From Arthrobacter sp. AQ5-06 (GTDB lineage Bacteria > Actinomycetota > Actinomycetes > Actinomycetales > Micrococcaceae), in NCBI RefSeq assembly GCF_003287955.1, contig NZ_QMKP01000004.1:124001-188000 (forward strand): a stretch of 64,000 bases of DNA, in the 5' to 3' direction. The translations under genes and the position numbers were made by a program. Shown piece after piece: positions 8,876 to 17,060 of this stretch (its first letter is position 1; each line of letters begins with the position of its first letter). The notes under the pieces were generated by a model. That model saw only the letters and a list, made by a program, of their open reading frames with translations, was not told the origin of the DNA and searched no databases.

Positions 8876-9543
8876 TGCAGGCTCCCGGACACGCGTCCAT
8901 CGGTGTCCTCGCGTACCGGCTTGCTGCGGCTGCTGACCCGGTCGAAAAAAGCGGCGAGCTGGTCGCGGGCCTCCTGGCCGCCGTCGAACCCGCGCCACAG
9001 GCGCCGCAGGTGCCCCACCAGCTCGTAGCAGGCGTCCACGGGGACCAGGTGGCAGTCTGCCTGCGCCCGGTCGTTGCCGGGTCCCCGGATCAGGAGCGCT
9101 TCCGTGTCAGGGGCCGCCACGGACAGGGCAGGATTGCGCGCCTTCACGGCATCCCAGGCGTCCAGGGGCAGCTCGGATTCGGTGGCGCCGGCAGGGCCGG
9201 GATAGAACGCAACCGTCCGCTCCATCGTGGAACTGCGGAAGAAGAACGCCAGCCCCACCGGAATCTCCAGCTCGTCCCACTGGCCCGGGCCAAGCTCAAA
9301 ATCGGGGAAGGAAAGGTACCGGTCCGGCACCGACCTGTACCTCAGGTGGGCGTCGCTGTCAGTGAAGAGCAGGTAGCACGGCCGGCAGGTGCACATCATG
9401 GCGTGGCTGTCCAGGTCCACCACGTGCTGGTGTTCGGCCGCGATGGGCTCCCCGCACATTTCGCAGCGCTCGCCGGCGGGAGCGGCCGGCGCGGTGGCGG
9501 CGATCCGGCGCAGCAAGGCGACCGGCAGACCGGGCGCGTTCAT
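8872..9543 (-). CDS. Uncharacterised Cys-rich hydrogenase-operon protein (DUF5947-like)
   Basis: The product has 223 residues. It carries a putative four-cysteine metal site near the N terminus: a CEMC motif at about residues 28-31, and CTCRPC at about 51-56, with nearby histidines (AAEHQHVVDLDSH). This suggests a zinc or iron site. The rest is a soluble alpha/beta-looking domain (VPDRYLSFPDFELGPGQWDE). The ATG at 9543 lies one base after the stop of the NifU/Rieske-like gene. I associate it from memory with the uncharacterised DUF5947 family that accompanies group 1h hydrogenases. Confidence 0.85.
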   Translation of the reverse strand: MNAPGLPVALLRRIAATAPAAPAGERCEMCGEPIAAEHQHVVDLDSHAMMCTCRPCYLLFTDSDAHLRYRSVPDRYLSFPDFELGPGQWDELEIPVGLAFFFRSSTMERTVAFYPGPAGATESELPLDAWDAVKARNPALSVAAPDTEALLIRGPGNDRAQADCHLVPVDACYELVGHLRRLWRGFDGGQEARDQLAAFFDRVSSRSKPVREDTDGRVSGSLQ

Positions 9544-9544
9544 C

Positions 9545-10498
9545 TCAGCCGCCCTTCCCTGCCGCAACCGGTACGGCCACGGACATCACGCCGCCGCGCA
9601 TCAGCAGCGGGAGCGGGTCCAGATGCAGGCTCCGGTCCTCGAGGCAGGCGCCGGCCTGGCGGACGTCGAAGTGGCCGCGGCAGGTGGGGCAGCGCAACAG
9701 GCCTCCGCCTGATGGTGCGGCGAGGGCGCGCTGCAGGGCTGCGCCCGACATGGAACCGGTGCAGCGCGGGCAGTAGTCCCGGTAGGCGTAGACGTCCTGG
9801 CCGGTCCGGCAGGCAAGGACCGGGTAGCCACCCACCTGGAACCCGGCCACGTCGCCGGGTTCCAGATCGGCTATGCCGGGGACGGGCTCCCAGGATCCTT
9901 CCGGCTGGTCATGCCAGCCGTTGCCCGCTGCCCCACCGCCCGGGTCTGCGTGGTTCATCCGCACCAGCAGGGCGTCCACGGGGATCAAGGCAGGGGTGGC
10001 GGCGTGCTTTTCCGCTTCCACCACTTCGATGGCCGTGACCTCCGGAGCCGCCGTTTCAATCGCCTCTTCGACGGCGAACTTGAGGGTAACGGACGACGAC
10101 GGGCAGCCCTGGCAGGTGCCGAGCAGCTTCAGCCGCACCACGCCCTCCGGGCTGATGTCCAGCAGTTCCACGTCCCCGCCGTGGGAGCCCAGATAGGGCC
10201 GAACACTGTCCAGGGCTCCGGCCACCCGCGTCTCCATCGACTCGGGATGGAGACCGTGGATGATCAGCAGGCCAGAAACCAGTTCGTCGGAGGCGAGCGC
10301 CGCCAGCGTCCCGTCGTCGAGCTTTCCCTGCTCGTCAAGGATTTCCAGGATACGTCCCAGCCCCGAGCCGTACATGTCGGTGACTTGCCGTACCAGGTCT
10401 TCGGCCCGGCCGCGTGCCACCGCACCGCCGGCTCCGAGGGCGTCAAGGAGAGTGCCTATCCGCTCGCCGGTCTGCAGCGGCCGGTCCCCGCCGTGCAT
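9545..10498 (-). CDS. hhyE: NifU/Rieske-like iron-sulfur protein of group 1h hydrogenase
   Basis: This two-domain 317-residue protein is proposed to pass electrons from the hydrogenase toward the respiratory chain. Residues about 90-165 form a NifU C-terminal domain with the cluster motif GTCQGCPSS (Cys129 and Cys132). Residues about 205-290 look like a Rieske/rubredoxin fold with CPRC (243-246) and CPTCRGH (270-276). A classical Rieske protein has CxH and CxxH, so here one or both histidines are replaced by cysteine. It follows the large subunit gene by six bases. The name follows usage for the mycobacterial homologue and is tentative. Confidence 0.88.
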   Translation of the reverse strand: MHGGDRPLQTGERIGTLLDALGAGGAVARGRAEDLVRQVTDMYGSGLGRILEILDEQGKLDDGTLAALASDELVSGLLIIHGLHPESMETRVAGALDSVRPYLGSHGGDVELLDISPEGVVRLKLLGTCQGCPSSSVTLKFAVEEAIETAAPEVTAIEVVEAEKHAATPALIPVDALLVRMNHADPGGGAAGNGWHDQPEGSWEPVPGIADLEPGDVAGFQVGGYPVLACRTGQDVYAYRDYCPRCTGSMSGAALQRALAAPSGGGLLRCPTCRGHFDVRQAGACLEDRSLHLDPLPLLMRGGVMSVAVPVAAGKGG

Positions 10499-10504
10499 GG
10501 CCTG

Positions 10505-12298
10505 TTACTCGCCGGTGAGGATCTGGGTGGGTGAGTGCAGCTTGTCCAGGGTCTGGCCGTTGCCCAGGTACATGTGGACACCGCACGGCAGGCACGGGTC
10601 AAAGCTTCGGACGGTCCGCATGATGTCGATGCCTTTGAAGTGCTCGCGGTCGTTCTCCTCGAAGATCGGCTGGCCCTGTACCGCGTCCTCGTAGGGGCCG
10701 GCGGTCCCGGACGAGTCCGTGGGGCTGGCGTTCCAGGGGGTGGGCGGGTAGGGATGGTAGTTGGCGATCTTGCCGTCCCGGATCACCATGTGGTGCGAGA
10801 GGACACCGCGGACCGCTTCGGTGAAGCCGCAACTGATGGCCTCGTCCGGAACCGTGAAGGTCTCCCAGGTCTTGGTCCGGCCGGCCCGGATTTCCTCCAG
10901 TGCCTTCTCGGCGAAGTGCAGCGCCGCTGCGGCCGCGTAGGCCTGGAAGTAGGTGCGGGCCCGGTTGCGTTCCAGGGTGTTGCTCCACTGGGGGATGTTC
11001 CATTCAAAGGAGACCGGGCCCTTGAGCGCCGTCTTGGGGAGGTTAATCTGGACGCTCCTGCCGGTCGCCTTGATGTAGCCGATGTCCACCAGGCCGGCGA
11101 GCGCCGTGGCCCAGAGCCGTGCCAGGGGTCCTCCGCCGGTGTCCAGTGCCAGGTTGTCCTGGCCGTCGAACCAGCGCGGGGACATGACCCAGCTGTACTT
11201 CTCTTTGAGGTCCCTCTTCTGAGGCCTGGGGTTGGTGTGCTGGTTCCAGGGGTGGCGGCGGTCCACCGGGTTGCCCAGGGGATCGTGGGTCACGAACATC
11301 TCCTGGTCTTCCCAGTCCTCGTAGTAGGAGGAGCCAAGCATGATCCTGATGCCCAGGTTGATCCGCACCAGGTCGGTGGTGACCAGTTTGCCGTCCACCA
11401 CCACGCCCGGGGTGACGAACATCTTCCGGCCCCACTGGGTCATGTCCTTGTATTCGAAGTTGCAGTAGTCGGGATCCTGGAAGGAGCCCCAGCAGCCCAG
11501 CAGCGTCCGGCGCAGGCCTACCTGTTCGTAGCCCGGCAGCGCCTCGTAAAAGAAATCGAAAAGGTCGTTGTGCATGGGGACTACCTTTTTCATGAACTCT
11601 ACGTACCGCATGAGCCGGGTGATGTAGTCAGTCATGAGCTGGATGGTGGCCACCGTGCCAACGCCGCCCGGGTAGAGCGTGGAAGGGTGCACGTGGCGGC
11701 CTTCCATCAGGCAGAACATCTCGCGGGTGGCGCGGCTGACCTGCAGCGCCTCGCGGTAGAACTCCCCGGTGAAGGGGTTCAGCGAGCGCATGATGTCCGC
11801 GATGGTCCGGTAGCCGTGCTCGCCTTCATGGGGGGCCCGGGTGTTCTCGGCCTTGGCCAGGACTCCGGGGTTGGTTTCGGACACCATCTTTTCGCAGTAG
11901 TCCACGCCTACCAGGTTTTCCTGGAAGATGTTGTGGTCGAACATGTACTCGGCCGCTTCGCCGAGGTTCACGATCCATTCGCCCAGGTTGGGTGGCTTCA
12001 CGCCGTAGGCCATGTTCTGCGCATAGCAGGAGCAGGTGGCGTGGTTGTCGCCGCAGATCCCGCAGATGCGGCTCGTAATGAAATGGGCGTCCCGCGGGTC
12101 CTTGCCCTTCATGAAGATGGAGTAGCCACGGAAAATCGAGGAGGTGCTCTTGCACTCCACCACCTGTTTGTTCGCGAAATCGATCTTGGTGTAGATGCCC
12201 AGGCTACCGACAATCCTGGTGATGGGATCCCAGGCCATCTCCACCAGGTTGTTGTTGTCCGGCCCGCTCCCGGACGGCATTGGAATCGTTGAGGTCAT
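10505..12298 (-). CDS. hhyL: [NiFe] hydrogenase large subunit, group 1h type
   Basis: This catalytic subunit carries the NiFe centre and oxidises H2. The two metal-binding motifs are present: RICGIC at about residues 77-82, followed by GDNHATCSC, and DPCLPCGVH at about 567-575. About 22 residues follow the CGVH motif, forming the tail expected to be cut by the maturation protease. The ATG at 12298 is preferred because AGGTGAAG lies six bases upstream; an in-frame GTG at 12307 would add three residues. The motif context and gene order match the high-affinity, oxygen-tolerant actinobacterial group that scavenges atmospheric hydrogen. Confidence 0.96.
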   Translation of the reverse strand: MTSTIPMPSGSGPDNNNLVEMAWDPITRIVGSLGIYTKIDFANKQVVECKSTSSIFRGYSIFMKGKDPRDAHFITSRICGICGDNHATCSCYAQNMAYGVKPPNLGEWIVNLGEAAEYMFDHNIFQENLVGVDYCEKMVSETNPGVLAKAENTRAPHEGEHGYRTIADIMRSLNPFTGEFYREALQVSRATREMFCLMEGRHVHPSTLYPGGVGTVATIQLMTDYITRLMRYVEFMKKVVPMHNDLFDFFYEALPGYEQVGLRRTLLGCWGSFQDPDYCNFEYKDMTQWGRKMFVTPGVVVDGKLVTTDLVRINLGIRIMLGSSYYEDWEDQEMFVTHDPLGNPVDRRHPWNQHTNPRPQKRDLKEKYSWVMSPRWFDGQDNLALDTGGGPLARLWATALAGLVDIGYIKATGRSVQINLPKTALKGPVSFEWNIPQWSNTLERNRARTYFQAYAAAAALHFAEKALEEIRAGRTKTWETFTVPDEAISCGFTEAVRGVLSHHMVIRDGKIANYHPYPPTPWNASPTDSSGTAGPYEDAVQGQPIFEENDREHFKGIDIMRTVRSFDPCLPCGVHMYLGNGQTLDKLHSPTQILTGE

Positions 12299-12325
12299 GT
12301 TCTTCACCTGTCTGGAATGGGATGG

Positions 12326-13384
12326 TTACCAGGTGCGCTGTGCGCCGGTAAGGAGTTCGCGTCCGGGCCGGCGCCACTTGGGCTCCTGGTCCAGCGTGTG
12401 GGTGGTGATGCCGCGCAACGCCCTGATGGCGGCCCCGTACGGGCGGATGGTGCTGGTGGAGAGCTTGCCGCCGGGAGGCTCGTCCATAAACGGCATGAAC
12501 TTGTCCGGGAAGCCCGGCATGGTGCAGCCGATGCAGATGCCGCCAACGTTCGGGCAGCCGCCGATCCCGTTCATCCAGCCACGCTTGGGAACGTTGCACT
12601 TGACCACCGGACCCCAGCAGCCAAGCTTGACGATGCACTTGGGGGAGCCGTACTCGGTGGCGAAGTCGCCCTGCTCGTAGTAGCCCGCCCGGTCACAGCC
12701 CTCGTGGACTGTTTTCCCGAACAGCCAGGTGGGCCGAAGCGCGTCGTCCAGGGGGATCATCGGGGCCTGGCCGGTGGCCTGGTACAGGAGGTAGGTCATG
12801 GTTTCCGAGAGGTTGTCAGGCTGGATGGGGCACCCGGGCACGCAGACGATGGGGATGCCCGCCTTGGATTTCCAGTCGTAGCCGAGGTAGTCCGGGACGC
12901 CCATGGCGCCGGTGGGGTTACCCGCCATGGCATGGATGCCGCCGTACGTTGCGCAGGTGCCCGCGGCGATGATGGCCGTGGCTTTGGGCGCCAGGCGGTC
13001 CAGCCATTCGCTGGTGGTAATCGGCTGGCCGGTCTCGAGATCGTTGCCGAACCCGCACCAGTAGCCGCCGGCGTCGTGCAGTTTTTCGTTCGGGATGGAT
13101 CCCTCCACCACCAGGACGAACGGCTCCAGCTCGCCGCGGTCCGCCTTACGGAACCACTCGAGGAAGTCGTCCGCCCCTTCTTGGGGGCCGCACTCGAAGT
13201 CGATCAGGGGCCAGTGCATGGCGATGCGGGGCAGGCCGGGCAGTGCTCCGAGGGCGATCTCCTCCACGCTGGGCTGGGTTGCCGCGGTTAAGGCGACGGA
13301 ATCGCCGTCGCAGCTCAGTCCGGCGTTGATCCACAGCACGTGGATCAGCGTTTCTTCGGCCTTGAGGGAAGTTTCGGTAGGCAT
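12326..13384 (-). CDS. hhyS: [NiFe] hydrogenase small subunit, group 1h type
   Basis: This is the iron-sulfur subunit that relays electrons away from the NiFe site. It has 352 residues with no Tat signal peptide, so the enzyme is not exported by the classical route. The proximal-cluster motif is GLSCDGD (Cys25, Asp28), where an Asp replaces the usual second Cys, as reported for the related Ralstonia actinobacterial-type enzyme. Other cluster ligands are visible in AAGTCATYGG, VCVPGCPIQPDN, EGCDRAGYY and GGCPNVGGICIGCTMPGFP. A GGAAAGAG site precedes the ATG. Confidence 0.96.
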   Translation of the reverse strand: MPTETSLKAEETLIHVLWINAGLSCDGDSVALTAATQPSVEEIALGALPGLPRIAMHWPLIDFECGPQEGADDFLEWFRKADRGELEPFVLVVEGSIPNEKLHDAGGYWCGFGNDLETGQPITTSEWLDRLAPKATAIIAAGTCATYGGIHAMAGNPTGAMGVPDYLGYDWKSKAGIPIVCVPGCPIQPDNLSETMTYLLYQATGQAPMIPLDDALRPTWLFGKTVHEGCDRAGYYEQGDFATEYGSPKCIVKLGCWGPVVKCNVPKRGWMNGIGGCPNVGGICIGCTMPGFPDKFMPFMDEPPGGKLSTSTIRPYGAAIRALRGITTHTLDQEPKWRRPGRELLTGAQRTW

Positions 13385-13414
13385 CGTTGGCTCTTTCCGC
13401 GGCCCGCGGGGGGC

Positions 13415-14335
13415 TCAGTGTGCGTCTGTCAGGGACTCTTCCAGGGACCCTGTCAAAGACCCTGTCCGGGTCTCTGTCGGGGAAGTGCGGCCGTCCAGCC
13501 AGTCAAACCAGGCGGCAAGGCCGTCGCCGGTAGTGGCCGAGAGGACCAGGAATTGCGCGTGGGCGTTGAGGTGACGGATGCGGTGCAGGCACTCGTCGAC
13601 GTCGAAATCAACATAGGGGAGCAGGTCTGACTTGTTGATGATCACGAGGTCAGCTGCGATAAACATGTGCGGGTACTTCTGTGGTTTGTCATCACCTTCC
13701 GTCACTGAGACAACTACTACTTTGGCTGCTTCGCCCAGGTCGAAAAGGGCGGGGCAGACGAGATTTCCCACGTTCTCGATGAACACGGTTGAATCCATCG
13801 GGGGATCGAGCGCGTCGAGCCCCCGGCGGAGCATATCGGCGTCGAGGTGGCAACCCGCCCCCGTGTTGATCTGCACCGCGGGCCGGCCGGCGGCTCGGAT
13901 GCGGTCGGCGTCGAGGGAGGTCTCCTGGTCACCTTCGATGACCCCGGCCCGCAGCCGGTCTCCCAGCTCCGTGAGGGTGCGCACCAGCAGCGTGGTCTTG
14001 CCGGCGCCTGGGGAGCTCATCATGTTCAGGGCCCGGACCTTCCGTCCCGCGAGCCAGCCGCGGTTCCGTTCCGCGAGCAGGTCGTTTTTGGCCAGCAGGT
14101 TCTGCTCCATGGAGATGAGTTCCGGCGCGTGACTGTGTCCGTCGCCGTGCGGGTCGGAGGGCGTGTGTTCGTGGCTGTGGTCGTCATGGGTGTGTTCGTG
14201 CCCGTCATGGGTGTGACCGTCGTGCGTGTGCCCGTGTCCATCTTCGTGGGAATGCCCATGCGCCTGCGCACCCGGGACGTCCAGGGCGTAGACCCTGGGG
14301 GTGGCGTCCTCGCCGCAGCCGCAGGTTGCGCACAT
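13415..14335 (-). CDS. hypB: Hydrogenase nickel-insertion GTPase HypB with His-rich nickel store
   Basis: HypB binds nickel and GTP and delivers nickel to the large subunit together with HypA. The 306-residue protein has the N-terminal high-affinity nickel motif CATCGCG (Cys2, 5, 7). A segment at residues 26-69 contains 17 histidines in HxH and HDGH patterns. The SIMIBI GTPase domain follows, with P-loop SSPGAGKTT near residue 107, EGDQ, and NKSDLL as base-recognition motif. The His-rich stretch suggests nickel storage. It starts three bases after hypA ends. Confidence 0.97.
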   Translation of the reverse strand: MCATCGCGEDATPRVYALDVPGAQAHGHSHEDGHGHTHDGHTHDGHEHTHDDHSHEHTPSDPHGDGHSHAPELISMEQNLLAKNDLLAERNRGWLAGRKVRALNMMSSPGAGKTTLLVRTLTELGDRLRAGVIEGDQETSLDADRIRAAGRPAVQINTGAGCHLDADMLRRGLDALDPPMDSTVFIENVGNLVCPALFDLGEAAKVVVVSVTEGDDKPQKYPHMFIAADLVIINKSDLLPYVDFDVDECLHRIRHLNAHAQFLVLSATTGDGLAAWFDWLDGRTSPTETRTGSLTGSLEESLTDAH

Positions 14336-14338
14336 GGC

Positions 14339-14668
14339 CTATGCCACCTCCACCGAAACGAGCTTGAGTTCGCGCCCGGTGACCACTTCGACGTCGGCGC
14401 TGCCGCACGGACACAGGAGGAACATGTCCGTCAGCGCGAAGTCGTTGCCGCACGTGCGGCACAGCCCGCGGCCCTGCGGCTCATCGATCCGTAGCCGCGC
14501 CCCGGCCAGGGTGGTTCCCGCCGAGGCAACATCAAAACAGAAACGGAGGGCATCCGGGAGTACACCTGACAGCGGCCCGATCCGAAGGTTGACGCCCGTG
14601 ACTGCCCGGCCGCCTGTCCTGTCCAGAACCGCGTCTATGAGGCTTTGTACGATTGAGAGTTCGTGCAT
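14339..14668 (-). CDS. hypA: Hydrogenase nickel metallochaperone HypA
   Basis: HypA passes nickel to the hydrogenase with HypB. The 109-residue protein begins MHELSIVQSL, giving the nickel ligands at the N terminus through His2. The structural zinc site uses CRTC (Cys70, Cys73) and CPCGS (Cys86, Cys88); the second pair is CxC rather than the commoner CxxC. A strong GGAAGGGGG ribosome-binding site lies just upstream. It is the first gene of the hydrogenase operon, divergent from the nickel permease gene, so the operon promoter should lie in the 14669-14806 gap. Confidence 0.97.
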   Translation of the reverse strand: MHELSIVQSLIDAVLDRTGGRAVTGVNLRIGPLSGVLPDALRFCFDVASAGTTLAGARLRIDEPQGRGLCRTCGNDFALTDMFLLCPCGSADVEVVTGRELKLVSVEVA

Positions 14669-14806
14669 GGGATTGCCCCCTTCCTGTCAAGATAGGCTCG
14701 TCCCGGCCATAACGCAACCCAAATATTTGACAGCTGCGCACTCATCGAGTGAAGGCGTATAGTCGTCTCATTATTCTGCAAGGACGCGGAAGCCGGAGGC
14801 TCGGAA
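14669..14806. promoter_or_regulatory. Divergent hypA/nickel-permease control region with small palindrome
   Basis: This 138-base gap must hold the promoters for both the hydrogenase operon and the nickel permease. A TTGACA lies at 14727-14732, but the nearest good -10 (TATAGT, 14758-14763) is 25 bases away, too far for a standard promoter. Between them sits the 13-base palindrome CACTCATCGAGTG (14739-14751), a plausible regulator site. I cannot assign the regulator. Confidence 0.4.
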
Positions 14807-16012
14807 GTGAAGCAACCGGAAGCTGAAAACATCAGGCAGCCGAGGGGATGGGCCGGCCGGTCCGGGACCGCGCTGACCGGCCGGGAACGAGCATCGATCG
14901 GTGGAATGGCGGCCGTTGTGCTGCTCCTGCATGCCGTGGGCTGGGGTGTGCTGCTGGCGGTTGTTGCACCGGAGAATCTTCCGGTGGGCTCGTCCGGTGT
15001 TTTCGGAGTTGGCCTGGGCGTCGCCGCCTACACGCTGGGGCTCCGCCATGCATTCGACGCCGACCACATCGCCGCCATCGACAACACCACCCGGAAACTC
15101 GCGGGCGATAGCCAGCGGGGCGGCGGGCACCGGGGCAGCGGGCACAGCGGCGACGATGAGGCGCGGGCCGGGCACAGGCCCATGACTGTGGGCTTCTGGT
15201 TCTCCCTGGGCCACTCGAGCGTCGTCTTTGGCCTGTGTGCGTTGCTGGCGGCCGGAATCCGGAGCCTGTCGGACCAGGGCGGGATGGTTTCGGGCGAAAC
15301 GCAGGCTGGCCTGCAGATCTTCGGGACGGCAGTCTCGGGCGTCTTTTTGTACCTGATCGGTGTCCTGAACTTGGTGATCCTGCTGGAAGTGCTCCGCTCG
15401 GCGCGGCGGCTGCGGTCCAGTCAGGACAACGGCGCCGGACTGGAAAACCTTCCTGCCGCAGGTGGCCTGATGTCGCGGCTCTTCGGCCGGTTGACAGGAC
15501 TGATCACCAGGCCTTGGCAGATGTACGGCGTCGGACTGTTGTTCGGGCTGGGGTTTGATACCGCGACTGAGGTCAGCCTGCTGATCCTGGCCGCCGGTGC
15601 CGCTGCTTCGGCACTGCCGTGGTACGCGATCCTCACGCTGCCGGTCCTCTTCGCGGCGGGCATGAGCTTGCTGGACTCGCTCGACGGCTGCTTCATGACG
15701 TTCGCCTACCGCTGGGCGCTTTCCAGGCCGGTCCGCAGGATCTATTACAACGTGGTGGTGACCGGACTATCCGTGACAGTTGCGCTGGGCATCGGCTCGG
15801 TGCAGCTGATTTCCCTGCTGGTGGACAGCGCCGGGATCCGGTCCGGGCCGCTGGCTGTGATCGGCGGATTGGACCTGGCAGCCGTCGGATACACCACGGT
15901 GGCCCTGTTCATTTTCACGTGGCTCCTTGCCTTGGGCGTGTGGCGTTTCGGCCGTATCGAGGAGCGCTGGTCAGTGCCCGTCCCGGAGGGCGGCCCCCAG
16001 CAGCGGGATTAG
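14807..16012 (+). CDS. NixA/HoxN-family nickel permease
   Basis: This high-affinity nickel (or cobalt) importer of the NiCoT family has 401 residues and about eight hydrophobic segments. The selectivity motif RHAFDADHI in helix II supplies the HX4DH nickel-binding signature. LGFDTATEV and SLGHSSVVF are further family blocks, and a His-rich loop (HRGSGHSGDDEARAGH) follows helix II. It diverges from hypA, so nickel supply and nickel insertion are placed side by side. Its coupling to hydrogenase expression is inferred from position. Confidence 0.95.
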   Translation: MKQPEAENIRQPRGWAGRSGTALTGRERASIGGMAAVVLLLHAVGWGVLLAVVAPENLPVGSSGVFGVGLGVAAYTLGLRHAFDADHIAAIDNTTRKLAGDSQRGGGHRGSGHSGDDEARAGHRPMTVGFWFSLGHSSVVFGLCALLAAGIRSLSDQGGMVSGETQAGLQIFGTAVSGVFLYLIGVLNLVILLEVLRSARRLRSSQDNGAGLENLPAAGGLMSRLFGRLTGLITRPWQMYGVGLLFGLGFDTATEVSLLILAAGAAASALPWYAILTLPVLFAAGMSLLDSLDGCFMTFAYRWALSRPVRRIYYNVVVTGLSVTVALGIGSVQLISLLVDSAGIRSGPLAVIGGLDLAAVGYTTVALFIFTWLLALGVWRFGRIEERWSVPVPEGGPQQRD

Positions 16013-16047
16013 CCGGACCAGACAGCGGTCGGGATAGGGTTGACGGC

Positions 16048-16353
16048 ATGCCTTCGTTCCAGACCCGCCTGAAAATCACCGGACTGAAACCTGGCAACCC
16101 GCCGGAAGCCGTGATGGCCGCGGCTGTCGAGGCATTGGAGACCCGTCACCATGTGGAATCCAACCAGATCGAACTTGCCGCCGGCGTCCCGCAGCTGAAC
16201 CTCCGCTTCCTCGTGGAGGCGACCGAATACAGCGGTGAGAACCAGCAGGCGCGCGAGTCGGCAGCGATGATGCGCGACGCCGTCGAACAGGTTGCGCTCA
16301 CCGGCCCGCTGACAGTGCTACGCCGCAACCGCGGCCGCTGGGCGCCTGTCTAG
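16048..16353 (+). CDS. Hypothetical protein, 101 residues
   Basis: The ATG at 16048 opens a 101-residue frame directly after the nickel permease gene. The product begins MPSFQTRLKITGLKPGNPPE and is predicted to be a small soluble alpha/beta protein with no signal peptide. I do not recognise the family. It may be co-transcribed with the permease (35-base gap) but nothing ties it to nickel. It ends two bases before the convergent DedA gene's stop. Confidence 0.65.
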   Translation: MPSFQTRLKITGLKPGNPPEAVMAAAVEALETRHHVESNQIELAAGVPQLNLRFLVEATEYSGENQQARESAAMMRDAVEQVALTGPLTVLRRNRGRWAPV

Positions 16354-16354
16354 C

Positions 16355-16990
16355 TCAATCGCCGGGGGCGGGCTCGTCCACGGGCGATCGGGTGCCGCGC
16401 CGGCGGGTGACAATGATGCCGACGACGGCGCCGATCACCAGGCCCAACACCACGCCGATCAGCGAACTCGCCCAGAAAGGCAGCTTGGTTGCCGATCCCG
16501 TGAAGTAGCCCAGGCCCACCAGCCAACTGGCCCAGAGGACGGCGCCGAGGGCAGCGCACAGGCTGAACCCCCTTGCCGAAACGTCCGCGATGCCGGACGC
16601 TGCCGACGTCGCCAGCCGCCCGCCCGGGATGAAGCGGGCACCGATGATGGTCCCGTAGGTGGAGGAACGCCCGGCCTTGGCGATGCCCTGATGGATGCCG
16701 TGGTGGACTTTGCGGCCCCAGCCCCAGCGGTCCAGGACATGGCTGAGCCGGCGTTTGAAGAGCTGGAACACCACCATGTCGCCGATCCAGGACGCCGCCG
16801 CGGACAGTGCCGCCACCAGGAAGACGTTGGCCCGGCCGTCGGCCGAGAGTGCGCCGCCGGTGATCACCACCATCTCTGACGGGATGGGCGGGAAGATGGC
16901 ATCGCCGAGGACCACGGGGATGATCCAGAAGTAGATCGCCGCCCCCCAGCTGTCGGCGTTGCCAAAGTCCATGGCCACAAAGTACCGCAC
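16355..16990 (-). CDS. DedA/SNARE-associated family membrane protein
   Basis: This integral membrane protein belongs to the DedA family, whose members take part in lipid flipping and membrane homeostasis. Supporting features are the early FPPIPSEMVVITGGAL segment and the later GARFIPGGRLATSAASGI block containing the conserved arginine-glycine motif. Four to five hydrophobic stretches and a basic C-terminal tail (RRRGTRSPVDE) are visible. GTG at 16990 gives 211 residues; GTG at 16978 or ATG at 16972 are alternatives, and none has a strong ribosome-binding site. Confidence 0.88.
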   Translation of the reverse strand: MRYFVAMDFGNADSWGAAIYFWIIPVVLGDAIFPPIPSEMVVITGGALSADGRANVFLVAALSAAASWIGDMVVFQLFKRRLSHVLDRWGWGRKVHHGIHQGIAKAGRSSTYGTIIGARFIPGGRLATSAASGIADVSARGFSLCAALGAVLWASWLVGLGYFTGSATKLPFWASSLIGVVLGLVIGAVVGIIVTRRRGTRSPVDEPAPGD

Positions 16991-17060
16991 TTTTGCGCGG
17001 CAGCACGGCTTGAGCCGGCCGGCGGCACGGACTTGCCCGGCGTTGGGTCCAGCGAGTGCT

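Noticed and set aside
14727-14763. TTGACA and TATAGT boxes as a promoter for the nickel permease
   Set aside because: The spacer is 25 bases, far beyond the normal 16-18, so the pair is unlikely to be one promoter.
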